In this document: positions 19,201 to 31,513 of the stretch, in pieces
Layout of the letters: each line of letters starts with the position of its first letter
How positions within the stretch are numbered: the first letter of the stretch is position 1
Origin: Pseudomonas sp. GV085
GTDB lineage: Bacteria; Pseudomonadota; Gammaproteobacteria; Pseudomonadales; Pseudomonadaceae
Reading direction: 5' to 3'
Length of the DNA stretch: 64,000 nt
Assembly: GCF_003050925.1 (NCBI RefSeq)
Contig: NZ_QAOV01000006.1
Location: 1-64,000 of the forward strand
Notes under the pieces: generated by a model
Told to the model about the DNA's origin: nothing
The model's input: the letters and a program-made list of their open reading frames with translations, nothing else
The model's database searches: none
Made by a program: the position numbers and the translations under genes

Positions 19201-20207
19201 TGGATCTGGACTTCGAGGACTTCCACCGCTTGCCGCTCATGAGCGTCAGGTTCAACGAGGTGATCGAATTGTCGATGCGCGGATTCCATCTGATTGAACG
19301 TGAGAGCTTGAACGGCTTCCTTGAGTCTTTCCCTAATCTGCGCGTCTTGAATCTGGAAAAAGTCGATCTGCGGCTGCCTGATGCAATAGGGGGGCTGGAG
19401 GGTGGTGTTCTGCCGCCGGCGATTGCGCGAATGCGCCATCTCACGACCCTGAATCTGAAAGCCACGTTTCTGCAATTCAGAGAGAACACGGCGTCGCAAC
19501 TGTGTGACTTGATCAACTTGCAATCACTGGATTTAAGTGGAAACCCCTTGGGTGTTTCGCCGGTGTTGCTAGGGATGAACGAACTGCGCCAGGTGAACCT
19601 GAGGAGTACAGGGATCAGTAGATGCCCGATCGGAATTCGGGACGATCCCTACCTGATGCTGCTGGACCTGAGCGATAACCGAATCACCCGGGTTCCGCCA
19701 GCAGTGCTGAGCCAGGCCGTCGCCCCGGATCGGGTGAAACTCTGGGGCAACCCGCTGACGGACGAGGGCACGTTGCGGCGCTTGATCGATCATCGGCAAC
19801 GCACCGGGATCAACCTGTGGTTGAGTACACCAGGAGCCGACTATGGCAATCCGGTTGCGTGGTTGCGCGAGGGTGACGAAGCACTGCGGCTAGCCAGGCG
19901 AACGATTTGGCAGCAATTGGCGGTCAAACCGTCAGGCGGTCGTTTCCTGAGGGTCATCGACGGGCTCAGTCTGACGGCGGACTTTCAGGTCGATTATCTG
20001 GAATTGCAAGCGAGGGTCTGGCGACTGTTGAGCGAGGCGCAGGCGTCGGATGAGTTGTGGGGCTGGCTGAACCGGTTTGTCGAAGGCACAGCGACCGATG
20101 TCGAAAATCCGCTGGGAATTTTCACCGCGCTGGAAGATCGGGCCAGGCTTTACCGCGATTGGGTAACGATGGGGCGGCCGTTTCCGGTGATCACCGAACA
20201 GGCCTAG
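16230..20207 (+). CDS. Large DUF6543/leucine-rich-repeat effector-like protein with a degenerate NEL end
   Basis: A 1325-residue protein without a signal peptide. The N-terminal half resembles the DUF6543 (dermonecrotic-toxin-like) region of large Pseudomonas proteins. Hydrophobic stretches near 425-445 (FGPLALFVPGGEGLLVLAGL) and 480-495 may contact membrane. Leucine-rich repeats span about 1030-1175 (LQSLDLSGNPLGVSP, LMLLDLSDNRITRVPP). The end (about 1195-1325) resembles the start of the NEL E3 ubiquitin-ligase domain of IpaH-type effectors, but the CxD catalytic motif reads Ala1288-Thr-Asp1290 and the protein stops 35 residues later. It may be an inactive or truncated ligase, or a toxin of another mechanism. 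No secretion genes lie nearby. ATG 16236 is an alternative start. Confidence 0.75.
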   Translation: MHMNDHAHGDAPTPNVLMRNELKAAVETALPQTPAQFGERLIKEKWGADIDPQTALLVTLDYNYHGHPPENGIHQGQVGSSRTLIQALLGNYQTVGDGRFGETLFGLYTPPDIGPSVRIVEKVDEFAYVGSGNHDTYEGIYRATVPQSYGPHTQINLRPADFKQWVWGVFLSDRYQAYLDQAWPSDAVITAPGPYALRTSVKAAFVMAARLQYQERCLSRKGLELAMQAAGLPAAQTWEALTIQQLQAPTKMPPGVEASRLKLYRYTATDIWCFQERSVPRVLLYIPGNSSPLHEFTDSRQLRQWIVAQGRGADTKHALAAHFTEQDREDGTFHAGVLTALEGMAIYPKIHRLTKSAGFFNDDGYWDPGDYIEFDRSPSATDPFAQLVKSMKQAAQGSTKAIRDDAQVNRDNLSAFVKPIVQWINRFGPLALFVPGGEGLLVLAGLIDAGYGLDEAVEGQTASERSEGVTRTVFGLLNALPLVGAVASLEREGAEVAALTRTGHETGEPDVQPGGRPAGDPSAHIAAPEPITRIPSRLSLLRGIGAPVDAFSDEVLMQVGKVCDVDDDMLRMIQAGRRPTPVLADTINRFRIDQEVVQVIDKTQAGAAPAVEGSDMHEALQARRVELFDSRYQALQYSEHEWIRLFQQQYPGLPKSAVEQMLDRYGVELTATPDEIQARELFRQLDSKARQYQRHVRLTRAYEGLYLRSVAHSDSDTLALHSLRDLPGWPRNLRLEVLDGSPQGRVLDRCGSLDAAYCRRLIKVGNHYQYFDIPTQTLLHTDFYGAVIGALSEDERAALQLQSLNPANELKLNLRDRALSRSEFSLGLGRMDGGLPFEMQGLRGGGFPTTPQAAALTHEMLRLQVRDLYPDFGNAQADEWLQQAGESVQSQLDGLKQQIEQLSTDLTGWIDQALQDVDDMDIDFLAADDEDAADMNHVQIAAHNVALLQHTMEYERETRMELADELVSIWRKCPPQANRLYSGETLTGYKLDLDFEDFHRLPLMSVRFNEVIELSMRGFHLIERESLNGFLESFPNLRVLNLEKVDLRLPDAIGGLEGGVLPPAIARMRHLTTLNLKATFLQFRENTASQLCDLINLQSLDLSGNPLGVSPVLLGMNELRQVNLRSTGISRCPIGIRDDPYLMLLDLSDNRITRVPPAVLSQAVAPDRVKLWGNPLTDEGTLRRLIDHRQRTGINLWLSTPGADYGNPVAWLREGDEALRLARRTIWQQLAVKPSGGRFLRVIDGLSLTADFQVDYLELQARVWRLLSEAQASDELWGWLNRFVEGTATDVENPLGIFTALEDRARLYRDWVTMGRPFPVITEQA

Positions 20208-20212
20208 AGGAT

Positions 20213-20242
20213 GGCCTTGAACCCCGCAAAGAGTTCAAGGCC
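20213..20242. terminator. Hairpin between convergent genes
   Basis: GGCCTTGAAC and GTTCAAGGCC form a perfect 10-base-pair stem around a 10-base loop, between the stop of the LRR gene and the stop of the DUF934 gene. No strong T run follows on either strand, so terminator function is probable rather than certain. Confidence 0.5.
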
Positions 20243-20248
20243 TGGGCA

Positions 20249-20743
20249 TCAACGGCGACGGAACAGCGGCAGTGGTTCGTCGGTGGCGGCCTGATAGGTC
20301 ACCGAGAAATCCTTGAGACCTTCAAGGGCTTCGTGCGGGTCTTTGTCGGCGCGAATGGCAAACGCGTCGAAACCACAGCGATGCATGTAGAACAACTGGT
20401 CACGCAGTACGTCGCCAATGGCCCGCAACTCGCCCTTGAAACCGTAACGGTCACGCAGCAGGCGGGCGTTGGAGTAGTTGCGGCCATCGGTGAAGGCCGG
20501 GAAGTTCAGGGCGATGACCTGGAACTGCGCCACGTCTTCACCGATTTCCTCGGCTTCTTCATCGGCATCCAGCCACACGCCCAGGCCGCCGTCACGGGCC
20601 TTGAGCATACGGCTGTGTTCGCGCCACAGCTGCAACGGCACGATGAGGTCGTCACAGTTGCTGATCTCGTCGATGTTGAAATCCTTGGGCAGCAGGTGCC
20701 AGGTTTCGTCGACGACCTCGTTGTTCTTAATGATTCGCTGCAT
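20249..20743 (-). CDS. DUF934 protein linked to sulfite reductase
   Basis: A 164-residue DUF934 protein beginning MQRIIKNNEVVDETWHLLPK and containing FPAFTDGRNYSNARLLRDRYGFKGELRAIGDVL, the conserved core of the family. It overlaps the cysI 3' end by 17 bases and has AAGGAGCG inside cysI as ribosome binding site. In proteobacteria DUF934 genes regularly follow cysI-type reductases, so an accessory role in assimilatory sulfite reduction is likely. The biochemical function has not been assigned. Confidence 0.88.
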   Translation of the reverse strand: MQRIIKNNEVVDETWHLLPKDFNIDEISNCDDLIVPLQLWREHSRMLKARDGGLGVWLDADEEAEEIGEDVAQFQVIALNFPAFTDGRNYSNARLLRDRYGFKGELRAIGDVLRDQLFYMHRCGFDAFAIRADKDPHEALEGLKDFSVTYQAATDEPLPLFRRR

Positions 20744-22385
20744 AGACACGCTCCTTGAAGAGGTCGATGCCAATACGCTGATAGGTGTCGATGAAGCGTT
20801 CGTCTTCGGTACGTTGTTCGATGTACACGTCGATCAGCTTTTCGATCACGTCAGGCATGGCTTCCTGGGCAAAGGACGGGCCGAGGATCTTGCCCAGGCT
20901 CGCATCGCGACTGGCGCTGCCACCCAGGGACACCTGGTAGAACTCCTCGCCTTTCTTGTCCACCCCGAGAATCCCGATGTGGCCGACGTGGTGGTGACCA
21001 CAGGCGTTCATGCATCCGGAGATATTCAGGTCCAGCTCGCCGATGTCGAACAGGTAGTCCAGGTCGTCGAAGCGGCGCTGGATCGACTCGGCGATCGGGA
21101 TTGACTTGGCGTTGGCCAGGGAGCAGAAGTCGCCGCCCGGGCAGCAGATGATGTCGGTCAGCAGGCCGATGTTCGGCGTGGCGAAACCTTGCTCGCGCAG
21201 CTCGCCCCACAGGGCGAACAGCTTGTCCTGCTCGACGTCGGCCAGGATGATGTTCTGCTCGTGGGAGGTGCGCAGTTGACCGAAGCTGTAGCGGTCGGCC
21301 AGGTCGGCCACGGCGTCGAGCTGTTTGTCGGTGATGTCGCCCGGTGCAACGCCGGTAGGCTTGAGGGACAAGGTCACGGCCACGTAGCCCGGCTTCTTGT
21401 GGGCCAGGGTATTGCGCACGCGCCAACGGGCAAAGCCCGGGTGTTGCTGGTCGAGCTCGGCCAGGGCGGCGGTCTGGTTGTCCAGTGCCTTGTAGTCCGG
21501 GTCGACGAAGTGTTTGGCGACGCGCAGGACTTCGGCTTCGGTCAACGTGGTCTGGCCACCGCGCAAGTGTTCCATTTCCGCATCGACTTTTTGCGCGAAG
21601 ACTTCAGGCGTCAGCGCTTTTACCAGAATCTTGATCCGCGCCTTGTACTTGTTGTCGCGACGACCATAGCGGTTGTAGACCCGCAGGATGGCGTCGAGGT
21701 AGCTCAACAGGTCTTGCCACGGCAGGAATTCATTGATGAACGCGCCCACGACCGGCGTACGGCCCAGGCCACCACCGACCAGCACGCGGAAACCCAGTTC
21801 GCCGGCGGCGTTGTGCACCGGCTCAAGACCGATGTCATGGACTTCGATGGCGGCACGGTCGGAAGTCGAACCGTTGACGGCAATCTTGAACTTGCGCGGC
21901 AGGTAGGCGAATTCCGGGTGGAACGTGGTCCACTGGCGCACGATCTCGCACCATGGGCGCGGGTCGATCAGCTCATCGAAGGCGACACCGGCGAACTGGT
22001 CGGTGGTGACGTTGCGCAAGCAATTGCCACTGGTCTGGATCGCATGCATCTGCACGGTCGCCAGTTCAGCCAGGATGTCCGGAATGTCTTCCACGGCCGG
22101 CCAGTTGAACTGCACGTTCTGCCGGGTACTGATGTGGGCGTAGCCCTTGTCGTAGTCGCGGGCAATTTTGGCCATCATTCGCACTTGGCGCGAAGTCAGT
22201 TGGCCGTAAGGCACGGCGACTCGCAACATCGGTGCGAAGCGCTGGATATAAAGGCCATTTTGCAGGCGCAGGGGGCGGAATTCTTCTTCGCTCAGCTCGC
22301 CTGCCAGATAGCGTCGGGTCTGATCACGGAACTGCTTGACGCGGTCCTCGATGATCCGCTGATCGTATTCGTCGTATACGTACAT
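20727..22385 (-). CDS. cysI: Sulfite reductase, hemoprotein-type (nitrite/sulfite reductase family)
   Basis: A 552-residue protein from ATG 22385 (MYVYDEYDQRIIEDR), preceded by AGGACTTAT. Two ferredoxin-like half domains and two siroheme/4Fe-4S domains are present. Cluster cysteines are visible in CCPGGDFCSLANAKS and ISGCMNACGHHHVG. It reduces sulfite to sulfide for cysteine synthesis, using ferredoxin or a flavoprotein partner. It is translationally overlapped with the DUF934 gene. The upstream 290 bases hold its promoter, with no recognised operator. Confidence 0.93.
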   Translation of the reverse strand: MYVYDEYDQRIIEDRVKQFRDQTRRYLAGELSEEEFRPLRLQNGLYIQRFAPMLRVAVPYGQLTSRQVRMMAKIARDYDKGYAHISTRQNVQFNWPAVEDIPDILAELATVQMHAIQTSGNCLRNVTTDQFAGVAFDELIDPRPWCEIVRQWTTFHPEFAYLPRKFKIAVNGSTSDRAAIEVHDIGLEPVHNAAGELGFRVLVGGGLGRTPVVGAFINEFLPWQDLLSYLDAILRVYNRYGRRDNKYKARIKILVKALTPEVFAQKVDAEMEHLRGGQTTLTEAEVLRVAKHFVDPDYKALDNQTAALAELDQQHPGFARWRVRNTLAHKKPGYVAVTLSLKPTGVAPGDITDKQLDAVADLADRYSFGQLRTSHEQNIILADVEQDKLFALWGELREQGFATPNIGLLTDIICCPGGDFCSLANAKSIPIAESIQRRFDDLDYLFDIGELDLNISGCMNACGHHHVGHIGILGVDKKGEEFYQVSLGGSASRDASLGKILGPSFAQEAMPDVIEKLIDVYIEQRTEDERFIDTYQRIGIDLFKERVYAANH

Positions 22386-22678
22386 ATAAGTCCTGTTCTC
22401 AGGCTTGGGCCGGTCGGAAACAGCGGCGTTTTTTGGCTTGCTGGCGTCCGATGAAACCTCGGCAATTCTGCGCGCACGGCCGCGCACTCCATTAGGAGCC
22501 GGGGCAAGATAACAGTTTGCAGTTATGCGTAAAAGTGATGTTTGAGCATATGTAAAGAACCAAATCGCCTAATGAGAATTGTTGTTGCAAAGCCCCTGTT
22601 TGTGGTGCGGGCAATCGTCGTCTTTACTCTGCTCGAGTCTTTATGCAATCACCGATAAAACCGACAAGAGGCGATGCA

Positions 22679-22792
22679 ATGAGCAACCCAACCAAAGCAC
22701 GGAAAAGCGATAGCACCGTTGATGCCTGGGCAATTTTATTCCTGATCATTCTGGTCGTGGGGACGGCGGTTTTCTGGGTCAGCCATCAGTAA
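22679..22792 (+). CDS. Single-pass small membrane protein, 37 residues
   Basis: ATG 22679 follows AAGAGG by six bases and runs to TAA 22790-22792. The polar start MSNPTKARKSDSTVDAW is followed by one hydrophobic helix, AILFLIILVVGTAVFWV, and SHQ. The positively charged N-terminus suggests an N-in orientation. It is divergent from cysI and about 115 bases ahead of the binding-protein gene. I do not know a function; the clean ribosome binding site and hydrophobic pattern support a real gene. Confidence 0.6.
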   Translation: MSNPTKARKSDSTVDAWAILFLIILVVGTAVFWVSHQ

Positions 22793-22908
22793 ACGACCCC
22801 GTCCGGGCCCGGTTCCGAGGATTGTCTGACAAAAACCGGAAAAATCGCCGTTTTACGGAGGTTCGCTGGCTATAATGCGCGGCGAATTTCCGGGGGCTCG
22901 GACGATCA

Positions 22909-23994
22909 ATGTTGAAGTTCTTCTGTGGTGCAGTGCTGGCGCTGGCTACGGTCTGGGGATCGTGTGTCCAGGCGGCGTCCGTATTGTTCCTCAATCCAGG
23001 GACCACCCAGGAGACGTTCTGGGTCAGTTACTCGCAATTCATGCAGGCCGCGGCCAACGACCTGGGCATGGATTTGCGCATCCAGTATTCCGAGCGAAAC
23101 GCTGAAACCACACTCAAGCAGGCCCGCGAAGCCCTGCAAGGGCCGAATCGACCGGACTATCTGGTGTTCGTCAACGAACTGTACGTTGCGCCCGAAATCC
23201 TGCGTCTGGCTCAAGGCAGCGGTGTGAAGCTGTTTTTGGTCAACAACGGCCTGACCGCAGACCAGGTGCGCTTGCTCGGCGCCCGACCGGACAAGTATTC
23301 CAACTGGCTAGGCAGCCTGGTGCCCAACAATGAGGAGGGCGGCTACTTGATGCTCAAGCAGCTGATTCGCCTGCATCGCCCGGTCGCGCCCGGTCAGGTC
23401 ATTGATCTGGTGGCCTTTTCCGGCCTGAAGATCACGCCAGCCGCGCAACAGCGTGAGAAGGGCATGATGCGGGCATTGGCCGAACACCCTGAAGTGCGGT
23501 TGCGCCAGTTGGTCTATGGCAGCTGGACCCGCGAGCGCGCCTATGAACAGGCCAGGTTATTGTTCAAGCGTTATCCGCAAACGTCGCTGGTCTGGTCGGC
23601 CAACGATGAAATGGCCTTTGGCGCCATGCAGGCTTATGCCGAAACCGGAGGCCAGCCCGGCAAGGACGTGCTGTTCAGCGCCATCAACAATTCACCGGCC
23701 GCGTTACAGGCGCTGTTGGATGGGCGGTTGAGTGTGCTGTTGGGCGGCCACTTCACTCTGGGTGGTTGGGCGCTGGTGCAGCTGCATGACTACGACCAGG
23801 GGGTGGATGTCAGCCAGTACGGTGGACGCGACCGGCAGATTCCGTTGTTGCAGCTGATCGATCACGCACAAGCCAAGCGATTGCTGGCGTTGAGCACCAC
23901 TCAGGATTACGGTGTGGATTTCCGGAAACTCTCGGCCAAGGGGCGGCCGACGTCCTGGCGCTACCCGTTCAGCCTGCAAGCCCTGATGCACTGA
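22909..23994 (+). CDS. Periplasmic ABC-type substrate-binding protein (type 1, sugar-like)
   Basis: A 361-residue protein. The signal peptide MLKFFCGAVLALATVWGSC ends near VQA-A. The remainder is a two-lobed type 1 periplasmic-binding fold (VLFLNPGTTQETFWVSYSQF, SLVWSANDEMAFGAMQAYAE, VLFSAINNSPAALQALLDG). No permease or ATPase gene is adjacent: the next gene, six bases on, is convergent. It may therefore feed a remote transporter or serve as a periplasmic sensor for a signalling protein, as seen for relatives in Pseudomonas. The ligand is unknown. Confidence 0.82.
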   Translation: MLKFFCGAVLALATVWGSCVQAASVLFLNPGTTQETFWVSYSQFMQAAANDLGMDLRIQYSERNAETTLKQAREALQGPNRPDYLVFVNELYVAPEILRLAQGSGVKLFLVNNGLTADQVRLLGARPDKYSNWLGSLVPNNEEGGYLMLKQLIRLHRPVAPGQVIDLVAFSGLKITPAAQQREKGMMRALAEHPEVRLRQLVYGSWTRERAYEQARLLFKRYPQTSLVWSANDEMAFGAMQAYAETGGQPGKDVLFSAINNSPAALQALLDGRLSVLLGGHFTLGGWALVQLHDYDQGVDVSQYGGRDRQIPLLQLIDHAQAKRLLALSTTQDYGVDFRKLSAKGRPTSWRYPFSLQALMH

Positions 23995-24000
23995 GTCGGT

Positions 24001-24222
24001 TCAGATACCCGCCAGGTGCAACACCAGTTTGACGATGCCAAACAGTGTCAACGCGAACACTGCGGTGAACAGAATCCCCAGAATCACGAAATGACTCGGC
24101 TTACCGTGAGTGAAGTCACGCGCCCGGTTCTTCCCGCTCTGTACCCCGAACGCGGCAGCCAGCACGCTGTGCAGCATCTGCCAGAAGGTCGGCGGTTTGT
24201 TGTTGTCGACTGGATCGTCCAT
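24001..24222 (-). CDS. DUF2970 small membrane protein
   Basis: 73 residues starting at ATG 24222 behind GGGGGATTT. The N-terminal part (FWQMLHSVLAAAFGVQSGKNRARDF) is the DUF2970 signature, followed by a transmembrane helix FVILGILFTAVFALTLFGIVKL. Family function is unknown. It lies downstream of metH on the same strand, separated by a REP-type palindrome. Confidence 0.85.
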   Translation of the reverse strand: MDDPVDNNKPPTFWQMLHSVLAAAFGVQSGKNRARDFTHGKPSHFVILGILFTAVFALTLFGIVKLVLHLAGI

Positions 24223-24292
24223 AAATCCCCCGTCACTTATGTGTAAGAGGTAAGCATAGACAATACAGAAAAGATCGTCCGAACGCGGCCCG

Positions 24293-24351
24293 AGCCTGCG
24301 GCAGCTCCTACAGGGTTTTGTGTACACCTGTAGGAGCTGCCGCAGGCTGCG
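24293..24351. repeat. REP-type perfect palindrome downstream of metH
   Basis: GCCTGCGGCAGCTCCTACAG is mirrored by CTGTAGGAGCTGCCGCAGGC around a short GGGTTTTGTGTACAC-type centre. The hairpin is 12 bases past the metH stop and could end or stabilise its transcript. Confidence 0.85.
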
Positions 24352-24362
24352 ATCTTTTGATC

Positions 24363-28073
<3,711 letters not shown>

Positions 28074-28231
28074 TTGGACTACTCGGTAAGACCATGACGA
28101 AGGGCCGGGATGATAGCAAACCTGTGCGCTTTTGGAGCATGACTGGTTTTTGCATGAATATCGTTCATGTTGGTAAGGATGACAGAGACCGGTAGAATCG
28201 CGGCGTTTTTTCAGGATTCAGGACCAGGGAC

Positions 28232-30529
28232 ATGTCGTATCGCTTCGTCATCGGTACATTGCTGTTGTTTTCAAGCTGGGGCGCTGTGGCGCAAAGTCCG
28301 GCGATTTCCCCTGCCATTTCCTACAGCCGTGATATTCAACCGATCTTCACTGAAAAGTGCGTGGCCTGCCATGCTTGTAACGACGCCGCCTGTCAGCTCA
28401 ACCTGGGCAGCGGCGAGGGCGCGGCGCGGGGCGCGACGAAAGTCCCGGTCTACGACGGAGACCGCCGCCAGGCCGTTGCGCCGACCCGGCTATTCTATGA
28501 CGCCTCCGGCAAACAGGCCTGGCAGCAAAAGGGCTTCTATTCGGTGCTCGATGCCCAGGGCAGCCAGGCCGCATTGATGGCGCGGATGCTGGAGCTTGGC
28601 CACAAGACTCCGTTGCAACCCAACGCCAGGCTGCCGGAAGACATCGTCCTGGGCCTGAACCGGGAAAACATGTGTGCCATGCCCGCGGAGTTCGACGGCT
28701 ACGCCGCCAAGCATCCGAAAGAAGGTATGCCGCTGGCAGTGACCGGCCTGACCGACCAACAGTACCAGACACTGCAACGCTGGCTGGCGGCAGGCGCGCC
28801 GATTGATCAGCAGGCGCTGGCGCCCAGCACCGGGGAAGCCTTGCAGGTGGTGCAATGGGAAAACCTGCTCAATTCGGCGGGCGCCCGGGAAAGTCTGGTG
28901 GGACGCTGGCTGTTCGAGCACTGGTTCCTTGCCCATCTCTACTTCAAGGATGGCGAGCCAGGGCATTTCTTCCAGTGGGTACGCTCACGCACTCCGACCG
29001 GCCAGCCGATTGACCTGATCAACACCCGTCGCCCGAACGATGATCCGGGCACGCAGTTCTACTACCGCTTGTGGCCGGTGCAGGGCGTGATCGTGCACAA
29101 GACCCACATCACTTATCCGCTGAGTGCGGCGAAGCTGGCGCGGGTCAAGAGCCTGTTCTACAGCGGCAATTGGCAGGTCGACGCATTGCCGGGCTACGGA
29201 CCGCAGAGCCGGGCCAACCCGTTTGCCACCTTCGAAGCGATCCCGGCCCAGGCGCGCTATCAGTTCATGCTCGATAACGCCGAGTACTTTGTACGCACGT
29301 TTATCCGCGGCCCGGTGTGCCGCGGGCAGATCGCCACCGACGTGATCCGCGATAATTTCTGGACACTGTTCCAGGCGCCCGAGCACGACCTGTATGTCAC
29401 CGATCCGAACTATCGCGGGCAGGCCACGCCGTTGCTGGCGATGCCGGGGCAGAACGACGACGTCGGCAGCGTCCTCAGCCTGTGGCACGACTACCGCGAC
29501 AAACGTAATGAATACGAAGCCTTGCGCCGGGACAGCTACGCCGACCTGCCGGCGCCAAGCTGGTCGACCCTGTGGGCGGGCAATGACAATGCGTTGCTGA
29601 GCATCTTCCGCCATTTCGACAGTGCTTCGGTGACCAAAGGCCTGATCGGCGACGTGCCGCAAACCATTTGGCTGTTCGACTATCCGCTGCTGGAGCGCAC
29701 CTACTATCAACTGGCAGTGAACTTCGATGTGTTCGGCAACGTGTCCCACCAGGCCCAGACGCGGCTGTATTTCGACCTGATCCGCAACGGCGCCGAGCAG
29801 AATTTCCTGCGCCTGATGCCTGCCGATTCCCGGGAAGGCTACCTCGACGACTGGTATCAGAACAGTGGCAAATTCAAGATGTGGCTGGACTATGAGTCCA
29901 TCGACGATGACAAGCCGACTGCGCTGAGCCTTGATTCGCAGGATCCCAAGCGGGATTTCGCCCGGCAATTGCTGGCCCGTTACGGCGATCTCAATGCCAG
30001 GCCCGACCCGATCAATCGCTGCGACGGCGCCTACTGCTCGCGGCCGAACATTGATCCGGACCTGCAAAGTGCCGAACAGACGCTAAGCCGCCTGACTTCG
30101 CGTCCGGCCGCCGGGTTGAAGGTCATCGATCAGTTGCCTGAAGCCACCCTGCTGCGTATCGAAACCAGCAGCGGCAAGCGTGAGGTCTACAGCCTGCTGC
30201 TTAACCGAGCCCACAGCAACGTGGCGTTTTTGCTCGGTGAATCACTGCGCTACCAACCGGGGCTCGACACCCTGACGATTTTTCCGGGTGTGCTCAGCAG
30301 CTACCCGAACTTCATGTTCAACATCCCGGCCGGGCAAGTGCCGGCGTTTGTGGATGCGATGGAAAGCGCCAAGGATACCGACAGCTTCGAGAAAATCGTC
30401 GAACGTTGGGGAATACGGCGCAGTCATCCGCAATTCTGGGTTTATTTCCATGACCTGAGCCGCTACATCCACGAAACCGATCCGGTGGAAGAGGGCGTGC
30501 TGGACATGAACCGCTACGAGAACCTCTGA
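28232..30529 (+). CDS. cti: Periplasmic cis/trans fatty acid isomerase
   Basis: A 765-residue heme protein. The signal peptide MSYRFVIGTLLLFSSWGAVA precedes a c-type heme motif, Cys43-x-x-Cys46-His47 (KCVACHAC). Cti converts cis unsaturated membrane fatty acids to trans forms without shifting the double bond, stiffening the membrane against solvents and heat. It is characteristic of Pseudomonas and a few relatives. Length is normal for the family. It stands alone, divergent from metH. Confidence 0.93.
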   Translation: MSYRFVIGTLLLFSSWGAVAQSPAISPAISYSRDIQPIFTEKCVACHACNDAACQLNLGSGEGAARGATKVPVYDGDRRQAVAPTRLFYDASGKQAWQQKGFYSVLDAQGSQAALMARMLELGHKTPLQPNARLPEDIVLGLNRENMCAMPAEFDGYAAKHPKEGMPLAVTGLTDQQYQTLQRWLAAGAPIDQQALAPSTGEALQVVQWENLLNSAGARESLVGRWLFEHWFLAHLYFKDGEPGHFFQWVRSRTPTGQPIDLINTRRPNDDPGTQFYYRLWPVQGVIVHKTHITYPLSAAKLARVKSLFYSGNWQVDALPGYGPQSRANPFATFEAIPAQARYQFMLDNAEYFVRTFIRGPVCRGQIATDVIRDNFWTLFQAPEHDLYVTDPNYRGQATPLLAMPGQNDDVGSVLSLWHDYRDKRNEYEALRRDSYADLPAPSWSTLWAGNDNALLSIFRHFDSASVTKGLIGDVPQTIWLFDYPLLERTYYQLAVNFDVFGNVSHQAQTRLYFDLIRNGAEQNFLRLMPADSREGYLDDWYQNSGKFKMWLDYESIDDDKPTALSLDSQDPKRDFARQLLARYGDLNARPDPINRCDGAYCSRPNIDPDLQSAEQTLSRLTSRPAAGLKVIDQLPEATLLRIETSSGKREVYSLLLNRAHSNVAFLLGESLRYQPGLDTLTIFPGVLSSYPNFMFNIPAGQVPAFVDAMESAKDTDSFEKIVERWGIRRSHPQFWVYFHDLSRYIHETDPVEEGVLDMNRYENL

Positions 30530-30543
30530 ATAATCGCCGATCC

Positions 30544-30660
30544 CCTGTAGGAGCGAGCTTGGTCCGGGCGGCGTTCCGACGATGCTCTCAAGTCCGCCGC
30601 GCAAACCCGGGAGTGCGCGTTATCGTTGGCGACCATCGCGAGCAAGCTCGCTCCTACAGA
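30544..30660. repeat. REP/REPIN-type inverted repeat pair
   Basis: CTGTAGGAGCGAGCTTGGTCC at the left and GCGAGCAAGCTCGCTCCTACAG at the right. The left element has a diverged stem (GGTCCGGGCGGCG). Confidence 0.8.
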
Positions 30661-30702
30661 AAACCAGGGGGATATCAAAATCTTTCCCGACAAAAATACT
30701 AG

Positions 30703-31344
<642 letters not shown>

Positions 31345-31373
31345 GGTGTTCGCTGCGAAATCAAAAAGCGGCG

Positions 31374-31508
31374 CTGTGGCGAGGGAGCTTGCTCCCGCTT
31401 GATGGCATAGCCATCACAAAATCAGTCAATGCATTTTCCCGTGATGAATGCGTTGGCTGATATTGGGACCGCTTCGCGGTCCAGCGGGAGCAAGCTCCCT
31501 CGCCACAG
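31374..31508. repeat. REP-like inverted repeat, 'GGCGAGGGAGCTTGCTCCCGC' subtype
   Basis: CTGTGGCGAGGGAGCTTGCT and AGCAAGCTCCCTCGCCACAG are exact inverted copies about 95 bases apart, between the converging nfuA and cobM genes. This is a different sequence class from the 'GTAGGAGC' elements. Confidence 0.85.
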
Positions 31509-31513
31509 TTGCT

